64,000 nucleotides of DNA, from the NCBI GenBank assembly GCA_946807835.1, contig OX327709.1:21019501-21083500 (forward strand). The letters are read 5' to 3'. The notes under the pieces are model-generated. The model searched no databases. It was not told where the DNA came from and was given only the letters and a program-made list of their open reading frames with translations. Made by a program: the position numbers and the translations under genes. Positions 25,901-38,318 of the stretch are shown piece after piece (positions within the stretch are counted from its first letter, which is position 1; each line of letters opens with the position of its first letter). Source of the stretch: Ailanthus altissimus. Lineage: Eukaryota; Streptophyta; Magnoliopsida; Sapindales; Simaroubaceae.

Positions 25901-27965
25901 TAAAATCCCATTAATGTTCCTTCCCACTTCAGCATCCTAATAATGTTTAATGTAATGAGACCATTCCAGAAAAGAAAGATATTGTACTCTTTTCGACTTC
26001 TCATCTTAAATAATCTCAATAAATCAGCAATTGATAATAAATCAATTCAACTTCAAAGCAAAATTTCAAAAACTGCCTTGTCACAGCCAGTCGCTAAATG
26101 CACAATCTATTCCATAGGATTCTAGGAGACGGTGAAGGGAGATCAATTTCTAGAATGAAGAATAAAAGGTCCCATGAAAGAATTTTCCTATCTACAATCC
26201 TTTTTAAAATGCCCCAGAGGGACCAGAATCACATCTTGAATAGATAATTCAGCAAGTTAGGACAATCAAATTAAACTGCCTATCCAACAAAGAGACCAGA
26301 CACCTTGTCAATCTACTTTTTCCTCCTCTTTAGGTTTGGAATACCATTATGCTTTGCACGCGCTTTCTGGACTACAAATCCTTTCAAATGGATTTTTCAT
26401 TCACTTTATTCACATTACGCTCCAAACTTGGCGACATTGTCACCTATTAGAACTCTTTCTACGGTTGCCAGACACTTTATACTGCCTAATATTTGTGCAT
26501 ATATTCCCTACTAAATCACCTTTTCCAAAAAGATGATTTTGTGATCATCGATGCCATCGATCTCTCAACCATAAGAATCTAATTTATATAAAATACAGTT
26601 TAGCAGCAAGCTATAAACTAAAAAAATTTCATAAAGAAAACACCAAAGATGACACGCTTTATTGCAGCCTATACATGCAACCGCAGATTGCATGCTGGTT
26701 CGATCAATGACTTGCCTGACACTTAAAGAATCATTTATTAATTTAACGGTAGTACAATACAAGTAATGGCTTCGACAGTGGAAAAAAAGTTCTAGGTTCA
26801 TAAAGAGGCATCCTGAATTGAAGCTCGAAAAAAGATAATTAAGTACACACAGATCCTTAAGAAAGCAAAAAGAAATTCAAGACTAATATACAAAAAAAAG
26901 ACGCAAAACAAAAAAATCTAATCTAACCGCAACCAACAATGAATATCAAATATGAAATTCTATTAATGAGGAGACACCAAACAGTGAAAAGAAAGCAGAA
27001 GAGCAAACCTCGTCAAGCATTGAGATCAACCTCGACTTGTTTCTTCGATTTTCGCCACCGTCTCCGCAACCAAGCGGATCATCGACAATTCCACTAGAGT
27101 TCAAATTCATCGATGGAGGATCCATCAAAGAAGAATCAACAGTAATTTTCTCAACAAAAACTCCTTGACCCACATCGCAAAACTCCTCCAGCAATTGCTG
27201 TGCTGGTTTCAAGAATCTTGATCCCTTTAAAATCGAAGCATACCCCGTAAATGGCCCGAAAGGAGCTGAACTTCTCGATACCTCGTTGGAGGTCGAGCCA
27301 CCGGCAGCAACAGTACTTGGAACTACATAGCCACTGCTTGTAACTCTATTACCATAAATTTCAGAGCCATATCGTTGAAGATTTAGCTCAAGAGGGAGGC
27401 TGTTTTGATGGGTACTGTGAGAAGATAAAGATAGAGACAATGGTTCTGGTTTAAACAAAACAACTTCACTACTGCCACCATTATAGGACTGATCAAAGTC
27501 TCTAAGGTTTTGAAGGGTATGTGGAGTAGTATAAAGAAAGGGGTTATTGTTAATATCAAGAATCGAGCTAGGGTTCATATGCAAAGTTGACTGTGGATCC
27601 AAATAAGGATGATGTGAAGTTGAACTAGAAGAAGAACCATTCACGATCCCACAAACATAACCCATCAAATTCCCGCCTTCTTCTTTGACTGCACAAACCG
27701 GGTTCCCTTTAACTGGCTCGCCAGAAGCTGAGATGGGGTTATTATGCTGATGAAACTCGTGGCCACTGGAGTTTGCACAATTCAGCAAATCGGAAGAAGA
27801 AATAAGTGAAGCATCATAGAAAGAAACTAAACCTGTGCAAGCGGCTTGGAGACCAGTAGTTGTTTCTACACAAGCTGTTGGATGGTTTTGAGCCACAATT
27901 CGTAGCTTATCTCTTCTGAATTGTTGTGGGACATGGTAGGGCTCAAAACCCTCCGCCATAACCAC
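22968..27965 (-). CDS. BLH9: BEL1-like TALE homeodomain transcription factor, PENNYWISE/BELLRINGER type
   Basis: Exons, in coding order: 27965-27009, 24264-23888, 23700-23640 (61 bp), 23504-22968. GT-AG introns join to 643 residues. In order: an N-terminal [18 protein letters not shown] stretch characteristic of BLH9/PNY; a Leu-Ser box LSLSLSS (176-182); the SKY region (236-266); the BELL region (about 308-375); a TALE homeodomain (about 422-484) with the Pro-Tyr-Pro loop and [12 protein letters not shown] recognition helix; and a ZIBEL motif VSLTLGL (579-585). SKY and BELL mediate pairing with KNOX partners (STM, KNAT1/BP). In Arabidopsis BLH9 acts in meristem maintenance, internode patterning and flowering. 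A second in-frame ATG at 27959 may be the true start. Intron 1 is 2.7 kb. BLH8/PNF is the main alternative name. Confidence 0.93.
24265..27008 (-). other. Long first intron of the BLH9-type gene
   Basis: Donor GTTTGC follows a GAC GAG end of exon 1, and acceptor TTTAG precedes GTTTACAGG of exon 2. The 2.74 kb contain only shadow ORFs and no identifiable transposon. First introns of homeobox genes often hold regulatory sequence, but no specific element is evident here. Confidence 0.85.
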
Positions 27966-28145
27966 AAAGCAAAAGCCCTCAAAGAGAAAGAGAAAAAACA
28001 GTAGTACTACCGAAACAAAGAAGAAAGGGACAGAGAGAGAGACACAGACAGAAAAAGGAACTGCGTATGTTATGGTATTAGTTAAAGAGAAAGAGGATAA
28101 TATTAGAGATGGTGAAAGAGAGGGAACAGTGAAAGAGTTGTGGCG
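27966..28145 (-). promoter_or_regulatory. CT-rich leader/proximal promoter of the BLH9-type gene
   Basis: Directly upstream of the ATG, on the coding (minus) strand, is a CT-rich tract. The plus strand shows AGAGAAAGAGAAA, GACAGAGAGAGAGACAC and AGAGATGGTGAAAGAGAGGG. Such tracts are common in plant 5' UTRs, and GA/CT repeats are known binding sites of BPC proteins that regulate homeobox genes. No clear TATA box was identified. Confidence 0.45.
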
Positions 28146-31100
28146 ATGATGAAATGAATTGAAGGGCTATAATGATCTTATTTCAGAGCTGCTGCAAATA
28201 TGGCAGAGACCGGCAGAGATACTTGACGAGATCGAGAATACAAATAATCACGCATCCTCCTAAACAATTTATTACTAGTGTCACTCACTCACTTGCATAC
28301 TCACTTCTCAGTCACACAATACAATACACAAACCAACCAAATCTTTGTTTCAGTTCTTAAGTTTCATTTTTTTTATTATTATTTTTACTTTTCTTTTCTT
28401 TTCTCTCCATCTCTTGTCCACAGAAAGAGTCTGATGATGAGCATAGGGTTTCGAGCAACCGGGTGACCACGGGCTATATCCGGTAATAATTGAACTAGAA
28501 ACTAGCACTGTGTTGCAGATATTTCTGACAGGTTTCTTCGGGGTTTTGTCGTGTAATAGATTTTTCGTTTTGTTTAAACTTTATATAATTGTAGAGTTAA
28601 ATAATTTTAACTTAAAGGGAGATGTGACGAAGCACGTGAGATCGCGGGAACAGATGGATGAACAGAGTGATGAATGAAAGGCAAAGGCTGATGAATTTTG
28701 TACTTCTCGACACTCCACTCTTCCCACTTTTGATTCTCGTTTTACGAGGTTTATTCATTGTTATTCATAGTTTTCTATTTTAAAATGATTTTAAAAAGAA
28801 AAAAAGGCACATATTTCGTGTAGGCAAATTATTTAATTACTTACATGCAAAACCTCTCAAATTTTATATCATGTAGACCCCCAATCTATTCCCCAAGAAC
28901 CGCTGTTTATTCATTTCACTACGAGGTTCTCTAATTTATTATCTATTAATCCAATAAAACCCAAATTTTATTCCTTATAAAAATTGAACAAAAATATTAA
29001 CATTAATACTATAAATCATATTTAATCTAATTGACATTAATTTTTACATTGTAAACCAGTAAAATTTATCGCAGTTGCGGTTGACAAAATGAGCTAGGTT
29101 AAAAGATGTAACAAATATTACTTACTTCCTTTTTTTTAACCTTTGCTAGGATAAAGTACCATTAATAGAGACATATTGTAAATAATGGACCAACTCAAAA
29201 ACACCTGGGGTCATCAGCTTTTGGTTACTTGCAGGCTCATAAGTTGAATTGAGGAGAATTATACCTATTACAGCTGTGGATTGGCTTACTCGTACATATT
29301 TGTTTGCCTTTTAATTTATTCTTCTGCATGGACATGTTTCTTAATTGGGTTCTGAGTTGGACGCTATTTTTTTTAATATTAGAAAGACACTTTTTTTTCT
29401 CAACACTCCTTTTTATGAACAAAGTAAGCTATAAAAAGCTATCAAACATATCTCACTTTGGAAGTGTTTACTGTGGAATTAAGCAGAAAAACGCTCAAGC
29501 ATGAATCTGTAAGAGTAAAGCATTTCAAATAGTCACGTAATTATGATTAATGCATGAATTGAAAGCCACTTAATATAAGCAGTAAAGTGCCCATATTCAA
29601 AAGAGATTGCAAGAGCACCTCACACCTGTCTCTCATCATTGGCGCATCTGCCAAAGGTTAAAGCTTCGTTTCAGTTTTGAAATGAGGGGAGCAAATTGGC
29701 ATGTATGTCTATTTATCACTAGAAAGTCTTTCGATAGAAATAATTAGCCCTGAATGCATTCATATCATGGAATTAATATTCCTTTTCTAACTCACTGTTA
29801 ATGATTCCAATGAACTCTTTTATATTTCAAATTTGCATAAATCAAAATGCACCCGCATGGCTTTACACAATTTCATTATTACTCCTCAAGTAATCATAAT
29901 TAATCATGAGTAATTTTTTTTTTAAATGTATCATACATTTTGATGTCTCCCATTACTAACATCGCTTTCATGCATAAAAAATCACTCGTAATATTTAGTA
30001 TCAAATGCCATCGGCAATGGCTGCATGGCCTTTTTTCCATTTTTTTAAGAGTTACACGTGCTTCAAACACGTATCATTGATACTTAGTAAGAATTAAAAG
30101 GAGCTTTAATCCTGCTATTCGATCCTTTTCGCTCTGAACATACATAGTAATACATGCCGAAACCACGAAGCAGAAAAATGCCTTTACTACTTGTGACTTT
30201 ACACTCGTTTTGACATGAAATTAACTAATAACTACCGAGGAGGATATAATTATATCAAAGACATCATTTGATACATTTCTATGTCTCTCATAATCATTTC
30301 ATGAAACCTAATTTCTAATTAACAAATTTTTAGTTAGGATAATTTATGAAAACTTTAGGTTTAAAATAGCATTGTCCGTAAAAAAAGTTGGCGGAGGTTT
30401 CAACTTTTGAACCTTTGACTTTGCATTTTACCGATTTTCATCATTAATTAAATGTATCTAATTTTCCTACCATAATTGCTTGCAAATTAAGCTGGCTGTT
30501 ATGACATCAGTCCCATCAATTCCAGGTGCCCCACTTGTTTTTAATTTGAATATTTGCATTTTGATCCTAACAAATATATCAACTTCTAAAATCTTTTGCT
30601 CCTCGTGTTCATTAAGCTTCTGTATTTGTAAATTGCTAACCACAACTAGCTCTTCACAATTGGGACTGCAATTTGTAGACGGTTTTAAAATTCGTGCCCC
30701 CAATGAAACTACACCTTTAAAAGTTTTTCTCAGTCATCATATTCATTAAGCTTCTATATTTGCAAATTGCTAATTAAATTATCCCTTTCTCATGCCCACT
30801 CTCAAAGAATACCAAACCCAATTAGAACTTATCAACGATAATCATAAGAGTAATGGAAGACGAAATAGATTTTAACCCTAAATTAAGCTTATTCATGAAA
30901 TGTTTGATAAATTCATAACGAGAGAGAAACTACTATTAATTACTAACTCAACGTTTGCAAAAGGATGGCTATTAATTGTGATCACAAGTAGTTCTACCCA
31001 CCAAATTAATCAAAGAATCTATGGGTACGTATCATATGACAAGATGCTGCAAAACTTACTGAGAGCACATTTGCATGAAAGTTCTCAAAGATCAGATAAT

Positions 31101-34100
31101 GCTTTTATTTGTGGCACGTGATGATATCGGGTCCAAAATTCCAAGTTAGATTTGTGTCATAGACCATTCTTTTTAATTCAGAGTCAATATTGCACGTGGC
31201 TCGTTCACGAAATAGTTGTGACAGTTATTGTAATATTGTAATTGTACCCACGAAAGCAAACTGCAATTAATTACATATGGTACATACTTTCAATTATTCA
31301 AATAAATAAAACCATAAAAAATAGTAAATTAATTAAAAAAAATTACTAAATTAAGAGTAATTTTGGTAATGCTGATGCATAGGAAAGGAGATAAAATTCA
31401 CGTGGAATCGAGGAGTCGGACAAAAGATCCCAAATCTACTGTTTAAAGTGTTTTAGTACATAGAAAGATACTAGAAGTTTTTGTTAATTTCAATTTAAGA
31501 GTTGAAATTAAAATTTAGTCGATTGATTTTAATAAATTAGAATTTATTAATTTTATTTATTAAAAATTAAATTAAATTGAATCTAATCAGTTTGATTTGA
31601 TTTAATTTATGATTTATAAGTTTTTGATATTTTTATTATTTTTAATTAAATTAAAACTAAATTAATAAATTTAAAAAAAAATAAACTAAATTTTAATCCA
31701 AACAGAATTAAATTAAAAAATTCGATTAAATACAGTTCGATTTTAATTAAACCAAACCGGTGACAACCATGGATAGATTGATAGATGTAGTCTTACGAAG
31801 TTGAATAAGCGTCGTCATACTAACGTTCTCTTTGCCCTTTTTCATATCTTTTTTCCCATACAAAATCTTTTGCTTGAGATGATAAAAGAGAATGCCTCTG
31901 CCTCCCCCCGAATTTGCCGTCGCTCGATGAAACGGAGTTTCTGATCAGACACCGTACAAACTTCCACAAAGTTCCCAAAATCTCAGCAAGTGAAGACCAC
32001 ACGCCACACTTTACACTAACAAGTACCAAGCAGTGAGCCCGTGCCTTGCACGCGTTGGGTCCCTGAGATTTGCTTCTCTGTAACTTTACCATACGTGTGC
32101 GAAAGATTACAAGTACATGTAAACAACAGAGAATCTGACGTGACTAATGAGGAGCCTCCAGCCTCTGGCTTCTCACCAAGTGATCAGAATTCATCATGAA
32201 CAAGATATTTACGTGGGTTCTAAGTTGTATAGCTAATAAGCTATACCCATAGCCTGGAGAAATCAGAAAAAGGGAAGTGGGATTTTCTTTTTCTTTCTCC
32301 TTTTTCAAATTTACAGACGAGAAAGGGACGTAAAAATAGCGAAGAGATGAAACTTGAAAGACTGTAATGGCGTCATTTGTTGCGTGAATGGGGATCTCAG
32401 ATCTCAGATCCTACATGCACAGTTTGTGATGTACTAATAGTTTCTTCACTGTACTGTAAGAAAAAGGAGAAGCTTTAGTGCTTTACTATTGAATTAATAG
32501 TATTAAATTATAAGAAAAGGGCTGGGAGTACTTTCTCCTTACGTTTGCACCGTCCGATGCGCGCCTCGAGTGTCGTATTCAAACCTGAAGGGTCTGTTAC
32601 TATCAACAATGGCGGCCCCGCTGTCCCTGCAACGTCTTTAAACCCTAAAATATTTCAGCTACTGCTAGGTATCACGAGCAAGCCCTACTACATCCATCTA
32701 CATGAAAGTGATGTTATGTTTGCTGCAGATATACTGTTATCCAATTTTGCCAAAGCAAAGTACTGTTGTCTTTTTTTTAAAAAAGTACTGTTGTCTTAAT
32801 TTTGCAACGCACAGTTGTTTTTTGTTTCTTTCTTGCCTTTTTCCCCCTCGTTATGAAAGCATCGCGTAGTCTTGGAATAACGTTGAGTTTGGCAAAGTTC
32901 GTATTTCTATTTACTAATTGTTTTATTTTTTAAAACTAAATTTTAAATTAAGTTAAATGGTTGAATTTAAATAATCTGTTTATTTTTTAATATTTAAATA
33001 TGTCTTAACTTATTTATTTTCAATAATTGAAAACAAACACTTTTACATTTATCCCCTTTTAAATTTTGAATGTTAAATTAATAAAAAAATATAAATGAAA
33101 TCAATTTAACTAGATAATTAATATTAAAGCAATGTTAATAAGTTTTTTATAATTATTTATAACCTTTTTTTAAAAGTTTTAAGCATATTAAAAAGAATAT
33201 ATTAATTATAAAATTAATCAACGTTATAAATATGTATAGGTATTTGTTAGAAAATAAAAATGATGAGTTTTATTTAGATTGGAATGTAATATATTAAATA
33301 GATAAAAATATTTTTTAAAAAAATTAACCATATCATTCAAACTTTTGCATTTAGTAAAAAAGAACTTAACAAATTTACTTTTTTAAAAATAAACTAAAAT
33401 TAAATTAAAATTCTAATTGAATTAAAAAAATAAATAACTTAAATGACTAAATAAATTATTTAAATCATATTCAACATTAAGCTAAAAAAGAAGAAACCAA
33501 TTAATTTTATAAAGAAATTTAAGGTTTCCTTCTAATAAATTTTTTTAGTCATCATTTATTTCTTTAGAGTTTTAAAAAAATCTAAAAAGACGAAGATTAA
33601 TATTATTTCAAGGAGAAAATAGATACCAAACCAAAAATTATTTTAAATTTTAAAAATTATTAATTAAGTAATAATAAGAAAAATACAAAAGTGATAATTG
33701 ATAACTTCTCATTTTTAAAAATAAAATTATTTATTAAATGCTTAACTAATATTTAATAACTATAATTTATAAGCACTTGCTTTAATAACCCAATGCTATA
33801 GCGCTATTACAGTACATAATTCTATTGAAACGGAGATTCTGAGTTTGAATCCCATTTTCTATATATTGTTATAATACTAAAATTTTGAGTTTAGAATCTC
33901 ACACTAGATTTGAGGAGGGGATATAATTTTTATCGTGAAATATTCAAATAAAAGAAACCAGATTTAGAAAAGAAAAACTATCCGTTAATTAGAGATTTCA
34001 TTTAACGTCAATTGCAAAGTAAAAATTCCCATATTATAACAATACTTCGGAAAAAAAATAAATTTACATGTGCAGCCTGCAATTTCACTGTTCCATGAGC

Positions 34101-37100
34101 ACGTTTTTAACTACTTGGACGAAAGCGGAAGGCCCCCGATAAGACTTTGTTTTGCATTCATTCAATTGATTCAGATTTCAGTGAGCTCCATAATTGGCAC
34201 GTCAACAATACGAGTATTGCATTCTAAGTTCTATGACTTCCAAGCATTGTAATTTGTGATTCTAAACCAAGGTTGCCTTTGCAGGATAAAAGACAAATTC
34301 AAGCACAAGTTGACATGATAATTCTATTATCAATTTATTAACATAAAGTCCCGCTGATAGAAAGTAAAAAAGCATGTCGATTAGGTTTCATAATAAAGTT
34401 TTGTCTTGTTGATCAATCGCTTTCGTTAACAACTAGTTTTTTTTTTTTTTTGACAGAGATCGAAGATGGCTTTTTGCATTGATCTTTTAGGAGTTGTTTA
34501 GTCACCAAATTTCAATACTTTTTTATTTTATTTTTAATTTTGGGTTTTGAAAGATACCCTATAAATAATGTCCCAACACCTTAATTTCATAAAAGGTGTA
34601 ATGTAACTCAAGCGTTTCACCGTTCCTGTTAGAATGTAACTCAAGTTTTTGACAAGATTCACGAACTCAAAATCTTGTTAGAATTTAATTAAAAGACACC
34701 GTTTAGGTCTTTAAATGTGCATTCCAAGGTTTTTTTTATACTTATTATCTTTTTTATATATTTATAATTAATTTGTATGTTTTTATTGGGAGATCGAATT
34801 CAAGTATCATTTGTCTTTTTTTTTTTTAAATTTCGAAAAATAATTTCAATAGGTTTATTTTGATAATTTTGATTTATTGAAAGTTTTAGATATTAAAGTG
34901 TCCATAAAACCCTAATTCATAGTTTTTAAGAATAAATGTCTTGAGAATTTGAAAGCATTCACAATAATTGAGACCACAACATAATATATGCTAACAAGTG
35001 TTCAGATTAACAATCTCTACATAGAAGAATAATTGCCTCCTGCCTTCATAAGAGAAAATTGCCCCCACCCCGTAAGAAGAATAACTGTCCCCGTAATAGC
35101 AGAAAATAAAAACTCTCTAATATCCCTCAGATTCTAAACCTTTGACTAAAGTTAAAGAACTTGCGATTTAGACAATCGCTTAATGAAAGCATTCAATTAA
35201 TGGGTCTTGTCTACTTGCAGGGAGAGAATTGGCAATAAAACATAAAATTACAAGAATAGGGAGAAACAAATAATAGAGGGTTAATTTGTCAATCTAAATG
35301 GGTCCATTAATCGCGTGAAGAAGAAGGATTCTGTCATTATATTGAATATCTCATGCATTGTTTTGACATCAAATCAACCAGATGTAGACGCAAATAGAAT
35401 AAGCAATAATGAAAGACTTTATTTAATTTTTTCCCTTTGGTTTTCGATAATTAAGCCACAAGATAAAAGGTGATTGATTCCCAACTACCTTATATATGAG
35501 AAAATACATTCACATTCTCTCCAAATAGCCCAGACAAGATTACAACATGTTAGATGTCATTTACTTCACAACCTATTAGTGCGGCGATGAAAACGTCACA
35601 TGACCTTAACACAAAGAGATCGAGATGATGTTCACTTCAATCTAGAACGACAAAGCATTATTCTTTTGCTGCTGTGAACATATGCCTTCAATTATCGGGG
35701 ACGATAATGCAATGGCAATTTTGGCAATTGGGACTTGGGAGCATTTGCTTTTACTCTTTCATGAAAGATAATGAGTCCCAGCAAGCATGATGCTTTTCTT
35801 TTTTCAGAGAGAGAGAAACCTTGGGGGGGGCCATGGATGTACCACATCTTCTGTGCGTTCCATTTATACAATTTTGTGTATGTTGTTGTTGCTCTCGCTG
35901 TGTCATTTATGAGATAGTCTACTGAAATCTTACCACTTACTCGTTTATTTTAAAATCAACCAATCATAATGTTGATTAAGACAGGAGAGAAAATTTAACA
36001 AGAAATTTTCCAAAAGCTATTTCTTTTAAGAAATGGTCTCTGATTGCTATTTCTTTCGTAGAGAGAGGAGAAAGCAATGGAGTACACAATTGAAATATCA
36101 TATTTTTCCAAAAGCCCACCACTTGACATTGCTGCTATTGTTCCTTGAATCTCTTGGGGCCATTGGGCATAGGCCCAAAAGCCCATTTGACGAATTTTGT
36201 TTTATGTTGTACGGAATAAACAAATTGCAAAAAGCGGGTTGGTGTTTGTATTCCCTGGTGCATTTCCTGGGTACGTAGCCAATTTTGATGGGAGATTTAA
36301 TTTAAGGCTGTTTTGTTCCCACGTCCATGGCTTTAAAGGAAATAAATGAATTAAGGCTTTTGTGTTATCAGCTTTTGGCATCGACAAGAATCTCTTTAGG
36401 TCAAATATTCCTGATGAAAGACAAAAGGGCAGAGTGACTCATATCAAGGTAAAGGTATAAGTGTAATGGATAACCACTGAGCTGAGCCATCTAAATTCTC
36501 GTTCTAAAACTTCTAAATTAGATTGACATAAATTGGTTTCTCTCTTTGATATGAATTTTTTTTTTCTATACAAATATAATGTCAAAAGTTTTCTTTTTTT
36601 TTTAATTTTTTTTGACATCATAATTATAATTTCATTTTCATAAATTTTAACAGAGACAAAATCTCTTTTACGAAATATTAATTTTTATTTCTTATTTTTA
36701 CTTGAATTTAGGTGGTCGCAATTGTACTAACATATTTTTTATTAACTGAGTTACACTCAAACACAATTATATTTTTATTTGAATAAAATAATTATTGAAA
36801 TATTATAGTTTCTTTATTTAATTTAATAAATAATTTTATTTAAATAGAATACTTACTAAAATATTATAGTTTCTCATTTATTAATTTAATCAAATAATTG
36901 TTAGGATAACTTTTAACTATTTTATAGTCACTATCTCCATTTTATAGGAGCAAGACTTATGAGATTGGATGCAAAAAATTTTAGGGATTAAATTATGTGT
37001 TCCCCTCCATTTATGAGAAGCTAATAAATTGTGCATTATTTTAATCAAAATTATAGGCCATTGAGTTGATCTTTGGAAAGTGTTGGCCATTCAAAGAGCC

Positions 37101-37297
37101 AATAATTATCATGAAAAGTTAGATTCTCTCAGAAAATCTATCATATCTTTTTCCATTATAATCAATTTTGTTTCCTTTTTTACTTATATAAAACTATTAC
37201 AAACAAATCAATTTATAACATAATATATTTTGGGTTAGAACCTACTAAAAGAGATGTAATTCAAAATTTAGGTTAAACAAAATTGAGTTTAAGTTTA
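28146..37297. other. Long intergenic region without recognised genes
   Basis: About 9 kb of AT-rich DNA with short ORFs only, for example 31820-32092 (minus, 90 codons) and 32545-32799 (plus, 84 codons), neither resembling a known family. 31400-32700 is less AT-rich than its surroundings and could hold a non-coding transcript or regulatory DNA, but I see no precise element. No LTR boundary pair was recognised here. Confidence 0.5.
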
Positions 37298-37302
37298 ATG
37301 TG

Positions 37303-37894
37303 TGTTGATCCTAAAATTTGATCATTTTAAAATTAATGAGTTAAATTTATTGATTGTTGGTAATGAGGTGGACACTAATAAAAAATAAAAATAAGAGACA
37401 TAGCAAAACACCAAATTTATAATTGTTCAATTTAATTCAAGCATACATCTACTTTATCAAATTTGATAGACTCACTCATATGACATTATTGAGATGATTT
37501 TACAACAAAGATACATGAAAGTAGAGTCTTTTACGAGATTAAATAAATAACACTTCTCCAGAAAGAAAAAAAAAAAACAAACGTGTCACCCTTTCTTATG
37601 GAGAAATTGATTGTGACTAATTGATTGATCACTTCTATGATTTTACTCCTTATTTATACGGTGGTAGGAGTATAGGGGTTATAGAATCTAAGTTAAAATA
37701 TGATATCACAAGACCTTTTCAATTAGGCTTTGTTTAATATAGTTTTATCTAAAATGAGAATGGTAGTTCGCCTATTTGCTTAAAACTTTTCTAAAGAGTC
37801 CTATTAAAATAAAAACTTCTCTCTTTTTATCTACTTAGAAGTCTTTTTAGGCCTTTGTGATAAATTAGGTCTATGTTAAAATTCAGGAGGAACA
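37303..37894. repeat. Left LTR of element F
   Basis: Homologous to 43959-44508. The right boundary is uncertain by about 10-20 bp, because the last bases before AACA look deleted relative to the other LTR. Confidence 0.75.
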
Positions 37895-37901
37895 AGGTTT
37901 C

Positions 37902-37999
37902 TTTAATTTTTAGTGTTGACTTATTAGTACTATAAGCTTTGTAAATATAGTTTAATTTTTAGTGTTGACTTTTTAGTATTATAAGCTTTGTAATTATAG
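37902..37999. repeat. Tandem duplication, 2 x 49 bp
   Basis: Two adjacent units (37902-37950 and 37951-37999) start TTTAATTTTTAGTGTTGACT and differ at three or four positions. They lie just inside the left LTR of element F. Confidence 0.93.
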
Positions 38000-38318
38000 T
38001 CATTGCATTGAAAGGTCTCTTTAAGTGCCTTTAAAGTATTAGGATGGTCAGATCCTTGGTCCGATGACTTGATAAATACTATATGTTGGTGTTAGAAAAT
38101 GCAATTCTCGATCCAGGGGTTTATCCTTAGTTTGGTATCTCTTAAAGTGCTATTCGAGAATATTCGAATGAAGTGAGTACTCTGTAGTTTTTGTTTCTTA
38201 GGTGGCCTTTGTGAGGTATCTGAATGAGGTGAGGGTTTTCAAAAACTTCGCCTTATAAAGGGGATCTTCTGGTTTCTAGTAATTCTACCCCTCATAAAGG
38301 GGCTTTAGTGGTTCTTGG

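Noticed and set aside
29640..29670. TGCCAAAGG segment resembling miR399
   Set aside because: Only the first nine bases agree and I found no complementary arm for a precursor hairpin.
31820..32092. 90-codon minus-strand ORF as a gene
   Set aside because: No recognisable family and low complexity at the C-terminus. It is only noted as part of the intergenic region.
33790..33930. Possible tRNA gene or SINE because of GAGTTTGAATCCC
   Set aside because: A B-box-like string alone; no A box at the right spacing and no cloverleaf.
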